Below are positions 1 to 8,754 of a DNA stretch of 64,000 nucleotides, piece by piece. The position numbers and the translations under genes are program-made. The notes under the pieces are model-generated. The model was not told the DNA's origin and searched no databases. It was given only the letters and a program-made list of their open reading frames with translations. Source of the DNA: Rhizobium sp. TH2 (lineage in GTDB: Bacteria > Pseudomonadota > Alphaproteobacteria > Rhizobiales > Rhizobiaceae); contig NZ_CP062231.1 of NCBI RefSeq assembly GCF_024707525.1, forward strand, positions 4,708,501 to 4,772,500, read 5' to 3'. Within the stretch, counting starts at the first letter, position 1; the number at the start of each line of letters is the position of its first letter.

Positions 1-598
1 TCTTCAGTGCGATATGGGTGAACTGCTCGATCAACAGGATGCCGGTGCCCTGTTCGGCGAGCTTGACCACTACGCCCATCAGCCGCTTGACGATCAGCGG
101 CGACAGGCCGAGCGACATCTCGTCGGCGAGGATGAATTTCGGCCGCGCCACCAGCGCCTGGCCGAGCGCCAGCATCTGTTGCTGCCCGCCGGACATCGAG
201 CCCGCCTTTTGTCCCTTGCGTTCGGCAAGCTCCGGGAAGATGCCATAGACATCCTCGACCGCATCGGCCGCCACGCGTGCCGTGTGGCCGAAGCCCGCCG
301 CGAGAAGGTTGTCGTTCACGCTCATGCCGGACAAAACGCGATGGCCCTCGGGCACTGCGGCAAGGCCCGCCGCGCGGATCGCCTCAGGCGCCTGCCCGCC
401 CATCGGCCGGCCGCCGATCTCGACAACACCCTTCTCGATCGGCAGAACCCCGGCGAGCGCCAGCACGAGCGAACTCTTGCCAGCGCCGTTGGGACCGAGC
501 AGCGCCGTGATCTTTCCCGGCTCCAGCGTCAGCGACAGGCCGTCGACCACGAGCTTGCTGCCCCGCCGGACGAAGAGATCGGAGATCATCACGCTCAT
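1..598 (-). CDS. livF: Branched-chain amino acid-type ABC transporter ATPase LivF (3' end beyond window)
   Basis: ATP-hydrolysing subunit of a HAAT-family importer; it acts on the cytoplasmic face with LivG. Reading from the ATG at 598, a Walker A (GPNGAGKS), an ABC signature (MSGGQQQM) and a Walker B (ILADEMSLGL) appear in order, followed by the H-loop region (LLIEQ). The C-terminal part runs off the left edge, so the gene is partial. Its ATG overlaps the livG stop as ATGA (595-598), which indicates translational coupling at the end of the operon. The family is certain. The substrate is not shown by the sequence: the upstream alcohol and aldehyde dehydrogenases suggest that this importer feeds them rather than taking up leucine. 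Confidence 0.9.
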   Translation of the reverse strand, partial: MSVMISDLFVRRGSKLVVDGLSLTLEPGKITALLGPNGAGKSSLVLALAGVLPIEKGVVEIGGRPMGGQAPEAIRAAGLAAVPEGHRVLSGMSVNDNLLAAGFGHTARVAADAVEDVYGIFPELAERKGQKAGSMSGGQQQMLALGQALVARPKFILADEMSLGLSPLIVKRLMGVVVKLAEQGTGILLIEQFTHIALK

Positions 599-1311
599 GC
601 CACTTCCTCCACGCCGAGATACACCGCTCGCACGCGGGGATCGCTGAGCACGGTGCGGGTCGGGCCGCTCGTCACCAGCGAGCCGAAATCGAGCACCATC
701 GTCGAGGAGCAGACAGCCTGGATGAGATCGACATCGTGGTCGATCAGCAACGTCATAGCGCCGTTGAAGGCGTGGACATCCGAGATCGTCCGCCGCAGGA
801 TCTCGACCTCGTTCTGTGACAGGCCGGCGCCCGGTTCGTCGAGCAACAGCACTTTTGCCGGCCCGGCGGAGCAGCGCGCAATCTCCGTCATCCGTCGCTG
901 GAAGGCATTAAGGCCCGCAGCACGCTCCCGCCGGACGGAGGCCAGCCCGGCGAATTCCAGCGCGGCCGAAAGATGACGCTCGCGCTCGGCCGCGCTCAGC
1001 GGCAGGCTGTCGAGCACCACACCGACATTGTCTGCCACCGTCAGTTCGTCCACCACCTGCTCTTTCTGGAAGGAACGGCGCAGGCCCCAGCGGCTGCGCA
1101 TATGCGGCTTCAGGGACAGGAGCTCGGTGCCGAAGGCGTTGATCGAACCGGTTTTGGGCGTGAGGAAGCCGGAGAGCACGTTGAGCACGGTGGTCTTGCC
1201 GGCGCCGTTCGGGCCGATGATGCCGACGACGGGATCGGTCAGATCGACCGTGACCTTGTTAAGGGCGATCACGCCACCGAAAGTGACGGTGATGTCACGG
1301 ATCGCAATCAT
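595..1311 (-). CDS. livG: ABC transporter ATPase LivG with a non-standard signature motif
   Basis: Second ATPase of the same importer, 238 aa. Walker A is GPNGAGKT (about residues 33-40) and Walker B is VLLLDEPGAGL. At the place where LivG proteins normally carry LxYGxQRR, this one reads LNAFQRRMTEIARC, so the signature glycine is absent. The LivF partner keeps a normal SGGQ motif, so one of the two composite ATP sites may be degenerate. The start overlaps the livM stop (ATGA, 1308-1311). The family call is secure; the effect of the altered signature is inference. Confidence 0.88.
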   Translation of the reverse strand: MIAIRDITVTFGGVIALNKVTVDLTDPVVGIIGPNGAGKTTVLNVLSGFLTPKTGSINAFGTELLSLKPHMRSRWGLRRSFQKEQVVDELTVADNVGVVLDSLPLSAAERERHLSAALEFAGLASVRRERAAGLNAFQRRMTEIARCSAGPAKVLLLDEPGAGLSQNEVEILRRTISDVHAFNGAMTLLIDHDVDLIQAVCSSTMVLDFGSLVTSGPTRTVLSDPRVRAVYLGVEEVA

Positions 1312-2327
1312 CGCTGCCTTCCCCGCGCCGTGAGGCGATTGAACAGATCGGTGAGCTGACCGGCAATGCCGCGCGGTGCCGTCATCAGCGCGTGGATCAG
1401 CGCCGCGCCGAAGATGATATAGGCCGCGTCACCGCTGACGCCGACATCGTTCAGGAGTGCCGGAAGGAAGCGGTAGAGCATCGCAGCGATGATCGCGCCA
1501 TACCAATGCCAAGCGCCTCCGACGATGGTGAGCGCGAAGATCATCACCGATTCCGCTGGCGGAAAGGAGCGCGCATCGAGAAGCTGGAGATTGCCGGCGA
1601 GCAGTCCGCCCGCGACGCCAGCGAGGAATCCGGACAGACCAAACCCCCAGATCTTGTAGCCGGTGACATTGATGCCGACGGCCATGGCGGCCGCTTCGCT
1701 CCGGCGGATCAGCGACCACGCACGGCCCGGCTTGCCGCGCTCATGCAGATGGATCAGCAGGAAACCGAGCGCCACGACGCCGCAGCAATAGCGGAAATAC
1801 GCCTCATCGGTTTGCGCTATCCATGGCCGCGGCATGTAGGAAACCGCCTTGACGGCGAATCCGAGAAAGCCCGCGCCGCCGTTCGGGAACTGGATGACAT
1901 TGATCAGGATACCGAAGCCGCCCGCTGCCATCAGCGTCACCAATGCCAGATAGAGTCCGCGCATGCGGAGCGCCGGGTAGGCGAAGATCATGCCAACGAT
2001 GGCAGCAAAGAAGCCCCCGACGAGAATATTGACCTCGAACGGCAAGCCGGTGCCGTAGGATAGCCTGAGCGCCATCCAGCCGCCGCAGCCCATGAACACG
2101 ACCTGTGCGAGCGAGACCTGGCCGAGCTTGCGATAGAGCAGGGCGATGCTCGCCGCCGTCAGCGCATAGATGACGACCGAGGTCAACACCTTGAGCCAGA
2201 GTGCCGCGACCAGGAGCGGAATGGCAATCGCCAGCAATATGGCTGCGGCAAACGGCCAGACCAGACCGAGGCTGGGACGTGCCTTCGACTCTGGCTCGGC
2301 GGAAGAGATTTCGTTGACTACTGCCAT
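1308..2327 (-). CDS. livM: ABC transporter permease LivM
   Basis: Inner-membrane permease of the HAAT importer, 339 aa, with multiple hydrophobic segments starting near residue 20 and the family's conserved block (LGQVSLAQVVFMGCGGWMA) in the first third. An ATG farther upstream at 2372 is in frame, but the one at 2327 overlaps the livH stop as TGATG, fits usual LivM length and avoids a 45-bp overlap, so I chose it. It partners LivH in the translocation pore. The substrate is unknown. Confidence 0.88.
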   Translation of the reverse strand: MAVVNEISSAEPESKARPSLGLVWPFAAAILLAIAIPLLVAALWLKVLTSVVIYALTAASIALLYRKLGQVSLAQVVFMGCGGWMALRLSYGTGLPFEVNILVGGFFAAIVGMIFAYPALRMRGLYLALVTLMAAGGFGILINVIQFPNGGAGFLGFAVKAVSYMPRPWIAQTDEAYFRYCCGVVALGFLLIHLHERGKPGRAWSLIRRSEAAAMAVGINVTGYKIWGFGLSGFLAGVAGGLLAGNLQLLDARSFPPAESVMIFALTIVGGAWHWYGAIIAAMLYRFLPALLNDVGVSGDAAYIIFGAALIHALMTAPRGIAGQLTDLFNRLTARGRQR

Positions 2328-3199
2328 CAATCCTGCCCTGCGAATGTCAGCCTGCGTCCGCGCTGCAACCACATCAGCGCCAGGATCGCGACGATGAAGG
2401 GCGAGGCAACGCGGAACGGCGCGAGCGGCTTGTAGAGCGTGATGAAGCTTTCGATGATGCCGATCGCGAGGCCGGCGAAAAAGGCGGTGCGGATCGAGGT
2501 CAGCCGCCCGACCACGGTCGTCGCGATGATCGGGATAACGATGAAGGTCAGCACCGCCGGGTCGAGCCGAACCAGGTCACCGAACAGCATGCCGGTGAAC
2601 CCGGCGAGCAGACCGGAGAAGCCCCAGGCAATCGTCTCGACCCTGCGGATCGGCGTACCCAGCACCGCCGCGAGCTGGCGATCCTCGGCCAGCGTTCGCA
2701 TCATCAGCCCCAGTCGGGTGCGGACAAGGAAGATGCTCATGCCCACAGTCACGGCGATGCCCGTCGCAAGCGCCAGCAGGCGCGTTGCCGTCATCCTGAG
2801 GCCGAGAGTGTTGAGCGAAATACCATCGAGCGCCAGGGTGAGCTTGCGCGGATTGACTACCCAAAGCAGGTTCATGGCACCGAGGATGGCGATGCCGAAA
2901 CCAAGTGTCGCCACCGCCTTCACCACTGGCTCGCGATGGCTGAGGCCCGGTGCGATCAGCATGCCGTAACCCGTCGAGAGAAAAACGCCGATGGCCAGGC
3001 AGGCCAGCCAGGCCACCGGCTCGGGATAACCCCACTGCAGAACCTGCCAGGCACACATGGCTCCGAGCGCCCCGATCGCGCCATAGGCGAAATTCAGGAC
3101 GCCCGTCGCACGATTGAGCATGACCAGCCCGACCCCGCCGAGCGCATAGAGCGAGCCCACGGCGAGGCCGGAAACCAGGAAGAGGCCATAGGCACCCAT
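2327..3199 (-). CDS. livH: ABC transporter permease LivH
   Basis: Inner-membrane permease, 290 aa, that pairs with LivM. Hydrophobic segments span the whole protein, and the N-terminal block LYALGGVGLVMLNRATGVLNF is typical of LivH, as is the GxxxRxVETIAWGFSG-type stretch in the cytoplasmic loop. It lies 12 bp downstream of the substrate-binding protein gene, in the order livK-livH-livM-livG-livF. The ribosome-binding site is weak (GGGAC about 8 bp before the ATG), consistent with coupling to livK translation. Confidence 0.9.
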   Translation of the reverse strand: MGAYGLFLVSGLAVGSLYALGGVGLVMLNRATGVLNFAYGAIGALGAMCAWQVLQWGYPEPVAWLACLAIGVFLSTGYGMLIAPGLSHREPVVKAVATLGFGIAILGAMNLLWVVNPRKLTLALDGISLNTLGLRMTATRLLALATGIAVTVGMSIFLVRTRLGLMMRTLAEDRQLAAVLGTPIRRVETIAWGFSGLLAGFTGMLFGDLVRLDPAVLTFIVIPIIATTVVGRLTSIRTAFFAGLAIGIIESFITLYKPLAPFRVASPFIVAILALMWLQRGRRLTFAGQD

Positions 3200-3211
3200 C
3201 AGCAGGTCCCG

Positions 3212-4468
3212 TCAGTTCGAGGTGATGCCGAGCTCTTTTTCCTGAGCACGGATCGGATCGAGATAAGCACTATCGACATCGGCGCATTGGCTGACCTGCT
3301 TGAAGCCATCCTTGACCAGCTGCATCATGATATTGGCATGGTTCGGCATGTGCCGATCGCCATTGCCGACATAGTAAGGGCCGCACAGCAAGTCGGATTT
3401 CTCGTTCTTGATGGCGCGAATTGCCTCGGTCACGGTAGCCCGATCGATCTTGGCGGGATCGAGCTTCAACATCGCATCGACGAAGAAGCGGGCCGAGAGA
3501 TAACCCGACTGGCTGAACGTGTCGCGCGGATCGCTCTCCGAGGCATACTTGTCCATGACTTCGCGCCAGTTGGTGGCATCCGGCCCGGTGCCGTCAATCG
3601 GGGTCAGTTCGGCATTGACATACATCACGTCCCACCACGCCTCACCGAGCAGGCCGGGCACGTCCTTGTCATAGAGCGGGGTTGAAGAGACCCACTTGTA
3701 CTGGTCGCGAGAGCCGGATTCGGTCACCACTTGCAGGAAGGCCGCCGCCATGCCAGCTGGCAGGTTGACGAGGATCGTGTCGGGGTTTGAACCGACAGCT
3801 TCGAGGAAGCCTGCATTCATGTCGGCTGCGCCAGGATCGAGTAGCACACTCGAACCCGTGAGCCCCTTGGCCTGCATGTATTTTTCCATCCAGCCGCAGG
3901 AATATTGCCCGACCGAGGGGATGGTCAGGCCGATGCAGACGACATTTTTGGAGCCGAGATTGGCGACCGCCCATTGCGCGGCACCCACGGTCGAAGGCAA
4001 CGGACCTTCATTGGTCGAGACGATGTTGGGCGACTCGAAGCATTCCGACACGGCGCAGGCAGCCGCCATCGACATTACGCCCTCGTCGGAATAAAGCTTG
4101 GCGTTGACCCCCATTTCGACGAAGGAACCGCTGGCAACGAGAGCAACGACTTGTCTGTCCTTGACCAGCTTGGTCGCGACCTGGGCGGCGACTTCCGGGT
4201 TCCACTGATCATCCTCGACGAGATATTCGATCGGCCGGCCGTTGATGCCGCCGTTGTCGTTGACGCATTTGAAAAACGCCGCCGCAGCATCCGCGGAGGA
4301 TGAAAAGTCGTCAGGGCCCGTCTGGCCGACCAGGGCGCCGACGAGGATCGGCTCGCCTTCCGCCTTCTTGCCATTGTTCAATCCGCAGGTCGGCGCGCCA
4401 AACGCGCTTGTACCGGCGAGGACGAATAGGGCCGCGGTAGCGCCCATGAGATAAGCGATGCGTTTCAT
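3212..4468 (-). CDS. Periplasmic substrate-binding protein, LivK family
   Basis: Solute receptor of the importer, 418 aa. The N-terminus is a Sec signal peptide (KR, then a hydrophobic run, with likely cleavage after TSAFG). The mature part begins with the periplasmic-binding-protein fold I pattern (ILVGALVGQTGPDDFSSS) and the family's NGGINGRPIEY segment at about residues 95-105. It has a strong ribosome-binding site (GGAGGAGAACAATA before ATG). It sits between the GMC dehydrogenase gene (91 bp upstream) and livH. The ligand is not deducible; an alcohol, amine or a precursor of the oxidised substrate is plausible. Confidence 0.88.
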   Translation of the reverse strand: MKRIAYLMGATAALFVLAGTSAFGAPTCGLNNGKKAEGEPILVGALVGQTGPDDFSSSADAAAAFFKCVNDNGGINGRPIEYLVEDDQWNPEVAAQVATKLVKDRQVVALVASGSFVEMGVNAKLYSDEGVMSMAAACAVSECFESPNIVSTNEGPLPSTVGAAQWAVANLGSKNVVCIGLTIPSVGQYSCGWMEKYMQAKGLTGSSVLLDPGAADMNAGFLEAVGSNPDTILVNLPAGMAAAFLQVVTESGSRDQYKWVSSTPLYDKDVPGLLGEAWWDVMYVNAELTPIDGTGPDATNWREVMDKYASESDPRDTFSQSGYLSARFFVDAMLKLDPAKIDRATVTEAIRAIKNEKSDLLCGPYYVGNGDRHMPNHANIMMQLVKDGFKQVSQCADVDSAYLDPIRAQEKELGITSN

Positions 4469-4498
4469 TATTGTTCTCCTCCGTGTTGTTTCGTTGCT

Positions 4499-4548
4499 GG
4501 CCGCTTCCGCGGCCTGCGGGAATGCGGCACCCTCCCCGGCGCCGTGCC
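4499..4548 (-). promoter_or_regulatory. Two hairpins between GMC dehydrogenase and livK genes
   Basis: Two GC-rich inverted repeats lie in the 91-bp gap: GGCCGC/GCGGCC around 4499-4514 and GGCAC/GTGCC around 4526-4548. Neither is followed by a T-run on the minus strand, so these are more likely mRNA-stabilising or attenuating structures that allow more binding protein to be made than dehydrogenase. This is inference from structure alone. Confidence 0.4.
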
Positions 4549-4559
4549 TCAGAGCCTTC

Positions 4560-6155
4560 TCAGGCCGAGATCTGTCTGCCTGACATGAATGCCGCAGCGC
4601 GCGCGGCGATCATCATGGTCGGCGCATTGGTATTGCCCGAGACGAGCGTCGGCATGACCGAGGCGTCGCTGACGCGCAGCCCTTCGATGCCATGAACCTT
4701 GAGATCGGGACCGACGACCGACATGCGATCGTCGGCGCGACCCATCTTCGCTGTGCCTGACGGATGAAACACCGTCTTGGCAGTCGAGCGGATGTAGTCG
4801 CGCAACGCTTGCGGATCCTTCTCGATCCCCGGCTTGGGCATCACGCGCCGTTTGACGAGCCTTGCCAGTGCCGGGGCCTCAAGGATGCGGATCGCCGCCT
4901 CGACGCCGCGCACCAAAGTCTCGATGTCGGCCGGGTCGGAGAGCGCGTTCGCGTTGAAGATCGCGCTCTCCTTCGGGTCCGCCGACTTCACCCGGATTGA
5001 GCCCCGCGACCGCGGCCTGAGGAAACACGGGCCGATGCTGAGGCCATGGCCCGGCTCCGGCTCGCGGTCGGCAAAACCGACCAGCACGGGCAGGACATGG
5101 AACTGTATATCCGGCTGGCCGGTGCCGGCAGTGTCGACGAAGCCGCCGCTCTCCACTACGTTGGAGGCGAGCAAGCCGCCCCGCGTCAGCATGTATCGCG
5201 CCATGTGCAGTGCGGCCTTTATGCCCTTGTCCTCGCCGAGGATCGAGATCGGATCACGCGTCTCGCCCTGCACCGGCACTTCGAGATGGTCCTGAAAATT
5301 CGCGCCGACGCCTGGCAGGTCTGCCACGACTGGAATACCGAGCTCGTTCAGATGAGCAGCATCGCCAATGCCGGATAGTTGCAGAATCTTTGGCGTGGCG
5401 AGCGCGCCAGCAGTCAGCACGATTTCCTTGGCTGCGGAAATCCTGGTGCCATCGAACAGCTCGACACCCGAGGCACGCCTGCCATCGAACAGCACGCGGG
5501 CGACCTTGGTCTCCGTCATGATCGTCAGGTTCGGCCGCTTCTCCGCCTCCCGCAGGAAGGCCTGCGCCGAACTCCAGCGGCGGCCGTTATAGGTCGTCGA
5601 TTGGTAGAAGCCGACGCCTTCCTGGTTCTCGCCGTTAAAGTCTTCATTCGCCGGCAGCCCCGCCTCAACCGCTGCGTTGACGAAGGCCTGGCTCAGCGGA
5701 TGGCGGTGGCGCGCATTGGACACATGGAGCGCGCCGGACCGGCCGTGATACTTGCCGTTCAGGTTGCTGTTGTTCTCCAGCGACCGGAAGACCGGCAGCA
5801 CATCCTCGTAAGACCAACCCTGGCATCCCATCTGCGACCAGGTGTCGTAGTCGTTGCGATGGCCGCGGATGTAGATCATGGCGTTGATCGAGCTGCCGCC
5901 ACCGATGACATTGCCCTGCGGTACGATCTGCGGCCGGCCATTGAGACCCTCCTCCGCTTCGGAGACATAGCCGTGAACGTCGATCCCCTTCTCCAGAACC
6001 TTGAAGAAAGTCGCCGGGATATGGATGTACGGATCGGCGTCGCGGCGGCCGGATTCGATCAGCAGCACCTTGTGAGCAGGATTTTCCGTGAGACGGTTGG
6101 CAAGCACGCAACCCGAGGAGCCGCCACCGACGATGATATAGTCGTAACTCGTCAT
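4560..6155 (-). CDS. GMC-family FAD alcohol dehydrogenase (choline dehydrogenase-like)
   Basis: Flavoprotein that oxidises a primary alcohol to an aldehyde, 531 aa. The N-terminal dinucleotide-binding motif (DYIIVGGGSSGCVLANRL, residues 4-21), the GMC signature region (GGGSSINAMIYIRG, about 86-99), and the C-terminal active-site His (VFHPSGTAKMG) and Asn (VSGNTNAP) are all present. It starts 3 bp after the upstream aldehyde dehydrogenase stop. A BetA (choline) call is possible but not supported: no betaine aldehyde dehydrogenase- or BetI-like regulator is nearby. Polyethylene-glycol-type or other alcohol dehydrogenases share this fold. Confidence 0.87.
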   Translation of the reverse strand: MTSYDYIIVGGGSSGCVLANRLTENPAHKVLLIESGRRDADPYIHIPATFFKVLEKGIDVHGYVSEAEEGLNGRPQIVPQGNVIGGGSSINAMIYIRGHRNDYDTWSQMGCQGWSYEDVLPVFRSLENNSNLNGKYHGRSGALHVSNARHRHPLSQAFVNAAVEAGLPANEDFNGENQEGVGFYQSTTYNGRRWSSAQAFLREAEKRPNLTIMTETKVARVLFDGRRASGVELFDGTRISAAKEIVLTAGALATPKILQLSGIGDAAHLNELGIPVVADLPGVGANFQDHLEVPVQGETRDPISILGEDKGIKAALHMARYMLTRGGLLASNVVESGGFVDTAGTGQPDIQFHVLPVLVGFADREPEPGHGLSIGPCFLRPRSRGSIRVKSADPKESAIFNANALSDPADIETLVRGVEAAIRILEAPALARLVKRRVMPKPGIEKDPQALRDYIRSTAKTVFHPSGTAKMGRADDRMSVVGPDLKVHGIEGLRVSDASVMPTLVSGNTNAPTMMIAARAAAFMSGRQISA

Positions 6156-6158
6156 GGC

Positions 6159-7562
6159 TCAGCTCAATACTGTCTGGATGGTGGTGAATTCCTTGAGGCC
6201 CTCCGCACCGAATTCGATGCCGATACCCGACTGCTTGACGCCCCCGAAGGGCGCATTCGGCTGGATCGCGCCATGCTTGTTGATCCAGACGGAACCGCAT
6301 TCGAGCTTCAGCGCATAGTGCTTGGCCTTTTCCGGGTCGGACGACCAGACCGAGCCGCCGAGGCCGGCCGGGTTGCGATTGGCGCGTTCGATCACCTCAT
6401 CGACGTCGCTGTAGCGGATGATCGGCAGGGCCGGGCCGAACTGCTCTTCATCGACAAGACGGACACCGTCTGCGACATCGGCCACCAGCGTGATCGGGTA
6501 GAAATAGCCCGGTCGGTCGATGGGCTCGCCACCAGTGAGCACCCGCCCGCCCTTTGCCCTCGCGTCTTCCACGAGGTCGCGCACCTTATTGTACTGCATC
6601 TCGTTCTGGATCGGGCCGAGTACGCTCTTCTCATCCATGCCGTCGCCAATGACGATCTTGCCGGCATAGTCGGCGAGCGCCGTGCAGACCTCGTCATAGA
6701 TGCTGTCATGGACATAGAGTCGCTTGAGCGCCGCGCAGGTCTGACCGTTGTTGATAAAGGCGCCCCAGAACAGGCCCTCCGCGATCCGCTTGGGTTCGGC
6801 GTCCGGCAGCACGATACCGGCATCATTGCCACCGAGTTCCAGCGTCAGGCGCTTCAACGTCTCTACCGCCGAGGCCATGATCTTCTTGCCGGTCGCGGTC
6901 GAGCCGGTAAACGTCATCTTGGCGACGCCGGGGTGAGCGGAGAGCGCTCCGCCAATCGCGTTCTCGCCGGTGATGACATTGACGACACCGGGCGGCAGAA
7001 CCTCGTTGATGATCTCGACGAGCCGGATGGTCGAGAGCGGCGTCATCGGCGAAGGCTTGATGACGACGGTATTGCCAGCGCGGATCGCCGGAATGATGTG
7101 CCAGCAGGCAATCATCACAGGCCAGTTCCAAGGCGTGATCGAACCGACGACGCCAATTGGCTTGCGGTGCAACTCGACCCGGCCCTCGTTGTTGTCTTGC
7201 AATATTTCGACCGGCAGTGAAAGTTCCGCCGTGTAGCGGGTCCAGGCGAGCGCGCCGCCGATCTCAAATCGCGAGCCAAGCCCGTTCATCGGCTTGCCCT
7301 GCTCGAGTGTCAGCAGCGTCGCCAGTTCCTCGGCATGGGCCTCGATCGCAGTCGCCACGTCACGGCAGGCCTGCGCACGCTCTTCCTCTCGCTTTTGGCG
7401 CCAGTCGCGAAATGCGGCCGCCGCGGCGTCTACCGCCTGATCGAGCTGCTCCGCCGTCGCCAATGGCATGCGGCCGACAATATCGCCGGTCGATGGGTTC
7501 CTGATGTCGTGGTGGTTGGCGGCGGCAACCTTCTGCCCGCCGATGAACAGCGTATAATCCAT
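6159..7562 (-). CDS. NAD(P)-dependent aldehyde dehydrogenase
   Basis: Oxidises an aldehyde, probably the product of the GMC enzyme encoded 3 bp downstream, to the acid; 467 aa. The catalytic Glu is in LELGGNDAGIVL and the catalytic Cys in NNGQTCAALKR; the substrate-anchoring Asn is in TPWNWPV. I placed the start at the ATG at 7562, which has GGGGAGGA six bases upstream, rather than the in-frame TTG two codons earlier. This is the first gene of the putative operon that continues through GMC and livKHMGF. The region upstream to 7713 is non-coding and separates it from the AraC gene. Confidence 0.88.
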   Translation of the reverse strand: MDYTLFIGGQKVAAANHHDIRNPSTGDIVGRMPLATAEQLDQAVDAAAAAFRDWRQKREEERAQACRDVATAIEAHAEELATLLTLEQGKPMNGLGSRFEIGGALAWTRYTAELSLPVEILQDNNEGRVELHRKPIGVVGSITPWNWPVMIACWHIIPAIRAGNTVVIKPSPMTPLSTIRLVEIINEVLPPGVVNVITGENAIGGALSAHPGVAKMTFTGSTATGKKIMASAVETLKRLTLELGGNDAGIVLPDAEPKRIAEGLFWGAFINNGQTCAALKRLYVHDSIYDEVCTALADYAGKIVIGDGMDEKSVLGPIQNEMQYNKVRDLVEDARAKGGRVLTGGEPIDRPGYFYPITLVADVADGVRLVDEEQFGPALPIIRYSDVDEVIERANRNPAGLGGSVWSSDPEKAKHYALKLECGSVWINKHGAIQPNAPFGGVKQSGIGIEFGAEGLKEFTTIQTVLS

Positions 7563-7713
7563 TATCAATCCTCCCCGGGAGCGACCCCGTGGTAGGGATC
7601 GGTCCAGCCTTCGGAAGGATCATGTGCTCTTCGTTGCCACGCGTCTTGGGCTGCCGCGCGGCGGAAATTGGAGAAAAGCGCAGATTATGCGCAATCGTCC
7701 AACAGGATGCGCA

Positions 7714-8688
7714 TCAAGCGCGACCAGCAGGTTTCAGCAGATCGGTGGGGGCGCAGTCGAACAGTTCCCGGAAACTGCGATTGAAATAGGAAATGTCGTT
7801 GAAGCCGGCCGCATAGGCCACCTCGGCGATGGTCTGTCCGCAGCGCGCATCCTTGATCTGTTCGATCTTCTCGCGGGCCAGGCGCAGCCGCTTGTCGCGA
7901 ATAATGGTGGTGCATGTCACGCCCATGCCCTGGAAATCCTGCTGCAGCGTCCGGATCGAAACCCCGATCCGCGTCGCCAGCCACTTCGCGGAAAGATCAC
8001 TTTCCGTGAGATGCCGATCGATCAGGATATCGACCATCTGCAGACGCCGCGCCGCGCTGTCATGCAGCGACTGCATGTGCTCGATCGTTGCCGCCTCGGC
8101 GACAAAGGCCTGGCGCGTCGCGTTAAACATCAGTTCCCGCAGATTGCCGGCGCTAGGGTCGGTGTCCGGTGTCGACATGATCTTGGCGATCAGAGCACGC
8201 AGCATGATCGCCATCGGATCGAAACCTGCCAGCTTACGAGCGATCTCGAACGTGTCGCGCCTCTCCGAATACATGATCTGTCGCGGCAAATGCATGGAGA
8301 GATGATTGGAGAACTGGCCGCCGAAATGAAAGGTCGTCGGCTTGGTGGAATCAACGAGAATGCAGTCGCCCACATCGAGCGTATTCTGCTGGCCGCTATG
8401 ATCCACACCGCACGACCCCTCGAGCTGGACGATCAGGAACAGGTGTTCCGCAGTGTCACGCCGGATGTCATCCCAGTTGCGATGGACGAAATCGAGGTCG
8501 TTCGATACATGGGCGAATTGCATGCCGCAGACGTCTATGCCGCGAGCCGCGCCCCGGACCGCTCTGCCCTTGTCCGTTGCCCGCGGGTCGAAACTGCCAC
8601 AAATCGAGTGCAGGTCATGCCGCCATTGTTCGTAGGCGACGAGTGACCACTGGACCGGAATGAGATTTTCGCTGTGCAGCAGTTCCAA
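7714..8688 (-). CDS. AraC-family transcriptional regulator (AraC-binding-like N-terminal domain)
   Basis: DNA-binding activator, 324 aa, with an N-terminal ligand-sensing domain (residues about 20-190, of the type found in FeaR-like regulators) and a C-terminal double helix-turn-helix ending in the AraC signature (EVAYAAGFNDISYFNRSFRELF). The start is a TTG at 8688 with GGGAGG five bases upstream; no better ATG precedes conserved sequence. It is encoded upstream of and in the same direction as the aldehyde dehydrogenase-GMC-liv genes, so it is the likely regulator of that operon. A 20-bp dyad lies about 47 bp upstream. Confidence 0.85.
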   Translation of the reverse strand: MELLHSENLIPVQWSLVAYEQWRHDLHSICGSFDPRATDKGRAVRGAARGIDVCGMQFAHVSNDLDFVHRNWDDIRRDTAEHLFLIVQLEGSCGVDHSGQQNTLDVGDCILVDSTKPTTFHFGGQFSNHLSMHLPRQIMYSERRDTFEIARKLAGFDPMAIMLRALIAKIMSTPDTDPSAGNLRELMFNATRQAFVAEAATIEHMQSLHDSAARRLQMVDILIDRHLTESDLSAKWLATRIGVSIRTLQQDFQGMGVTCTTIIRDKRLRLAREKIEQIKDARCGQTIAEVAYAAGFNDISYFNRSFRELFDCAPTDLLKPAGRA

Positions 8689-8734
8689 CTCGGCCTCCCA
8701 GCCACAAGTTGAATAAGATAGCCCTCATGGGACA

Positions 8735-8754
8735 TTCATTAGTTAACGTATGAA
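8735..8754. promoter_or_regulatory. 20-bp dyad upstream of the AraC gene
   Basis: TTCAT-N2-GTTAAC-N2-ATGAA, with 16 of 20 positions self-complementary, is centred about 56 bp upstream of the AraC-type gene start. This is a plausible operator or autoregulatory site. The identity of the binding protein is unknown. Confidence 0.4.

Noticed and set aside
4560..6155. BetA choline dehydrogenase
   Set aside because: Only superfamily motifs match; the neighbours are not betaine genes and the regulator is AraC-type rather than BetI.
5379..7220. 613-codon open frame on the plus strand
   Set aside because: It is antisense to the GMC and aldehyde dehydrogenase genes, shows no family motif, and is an expected by-product of high-GC codon usage.
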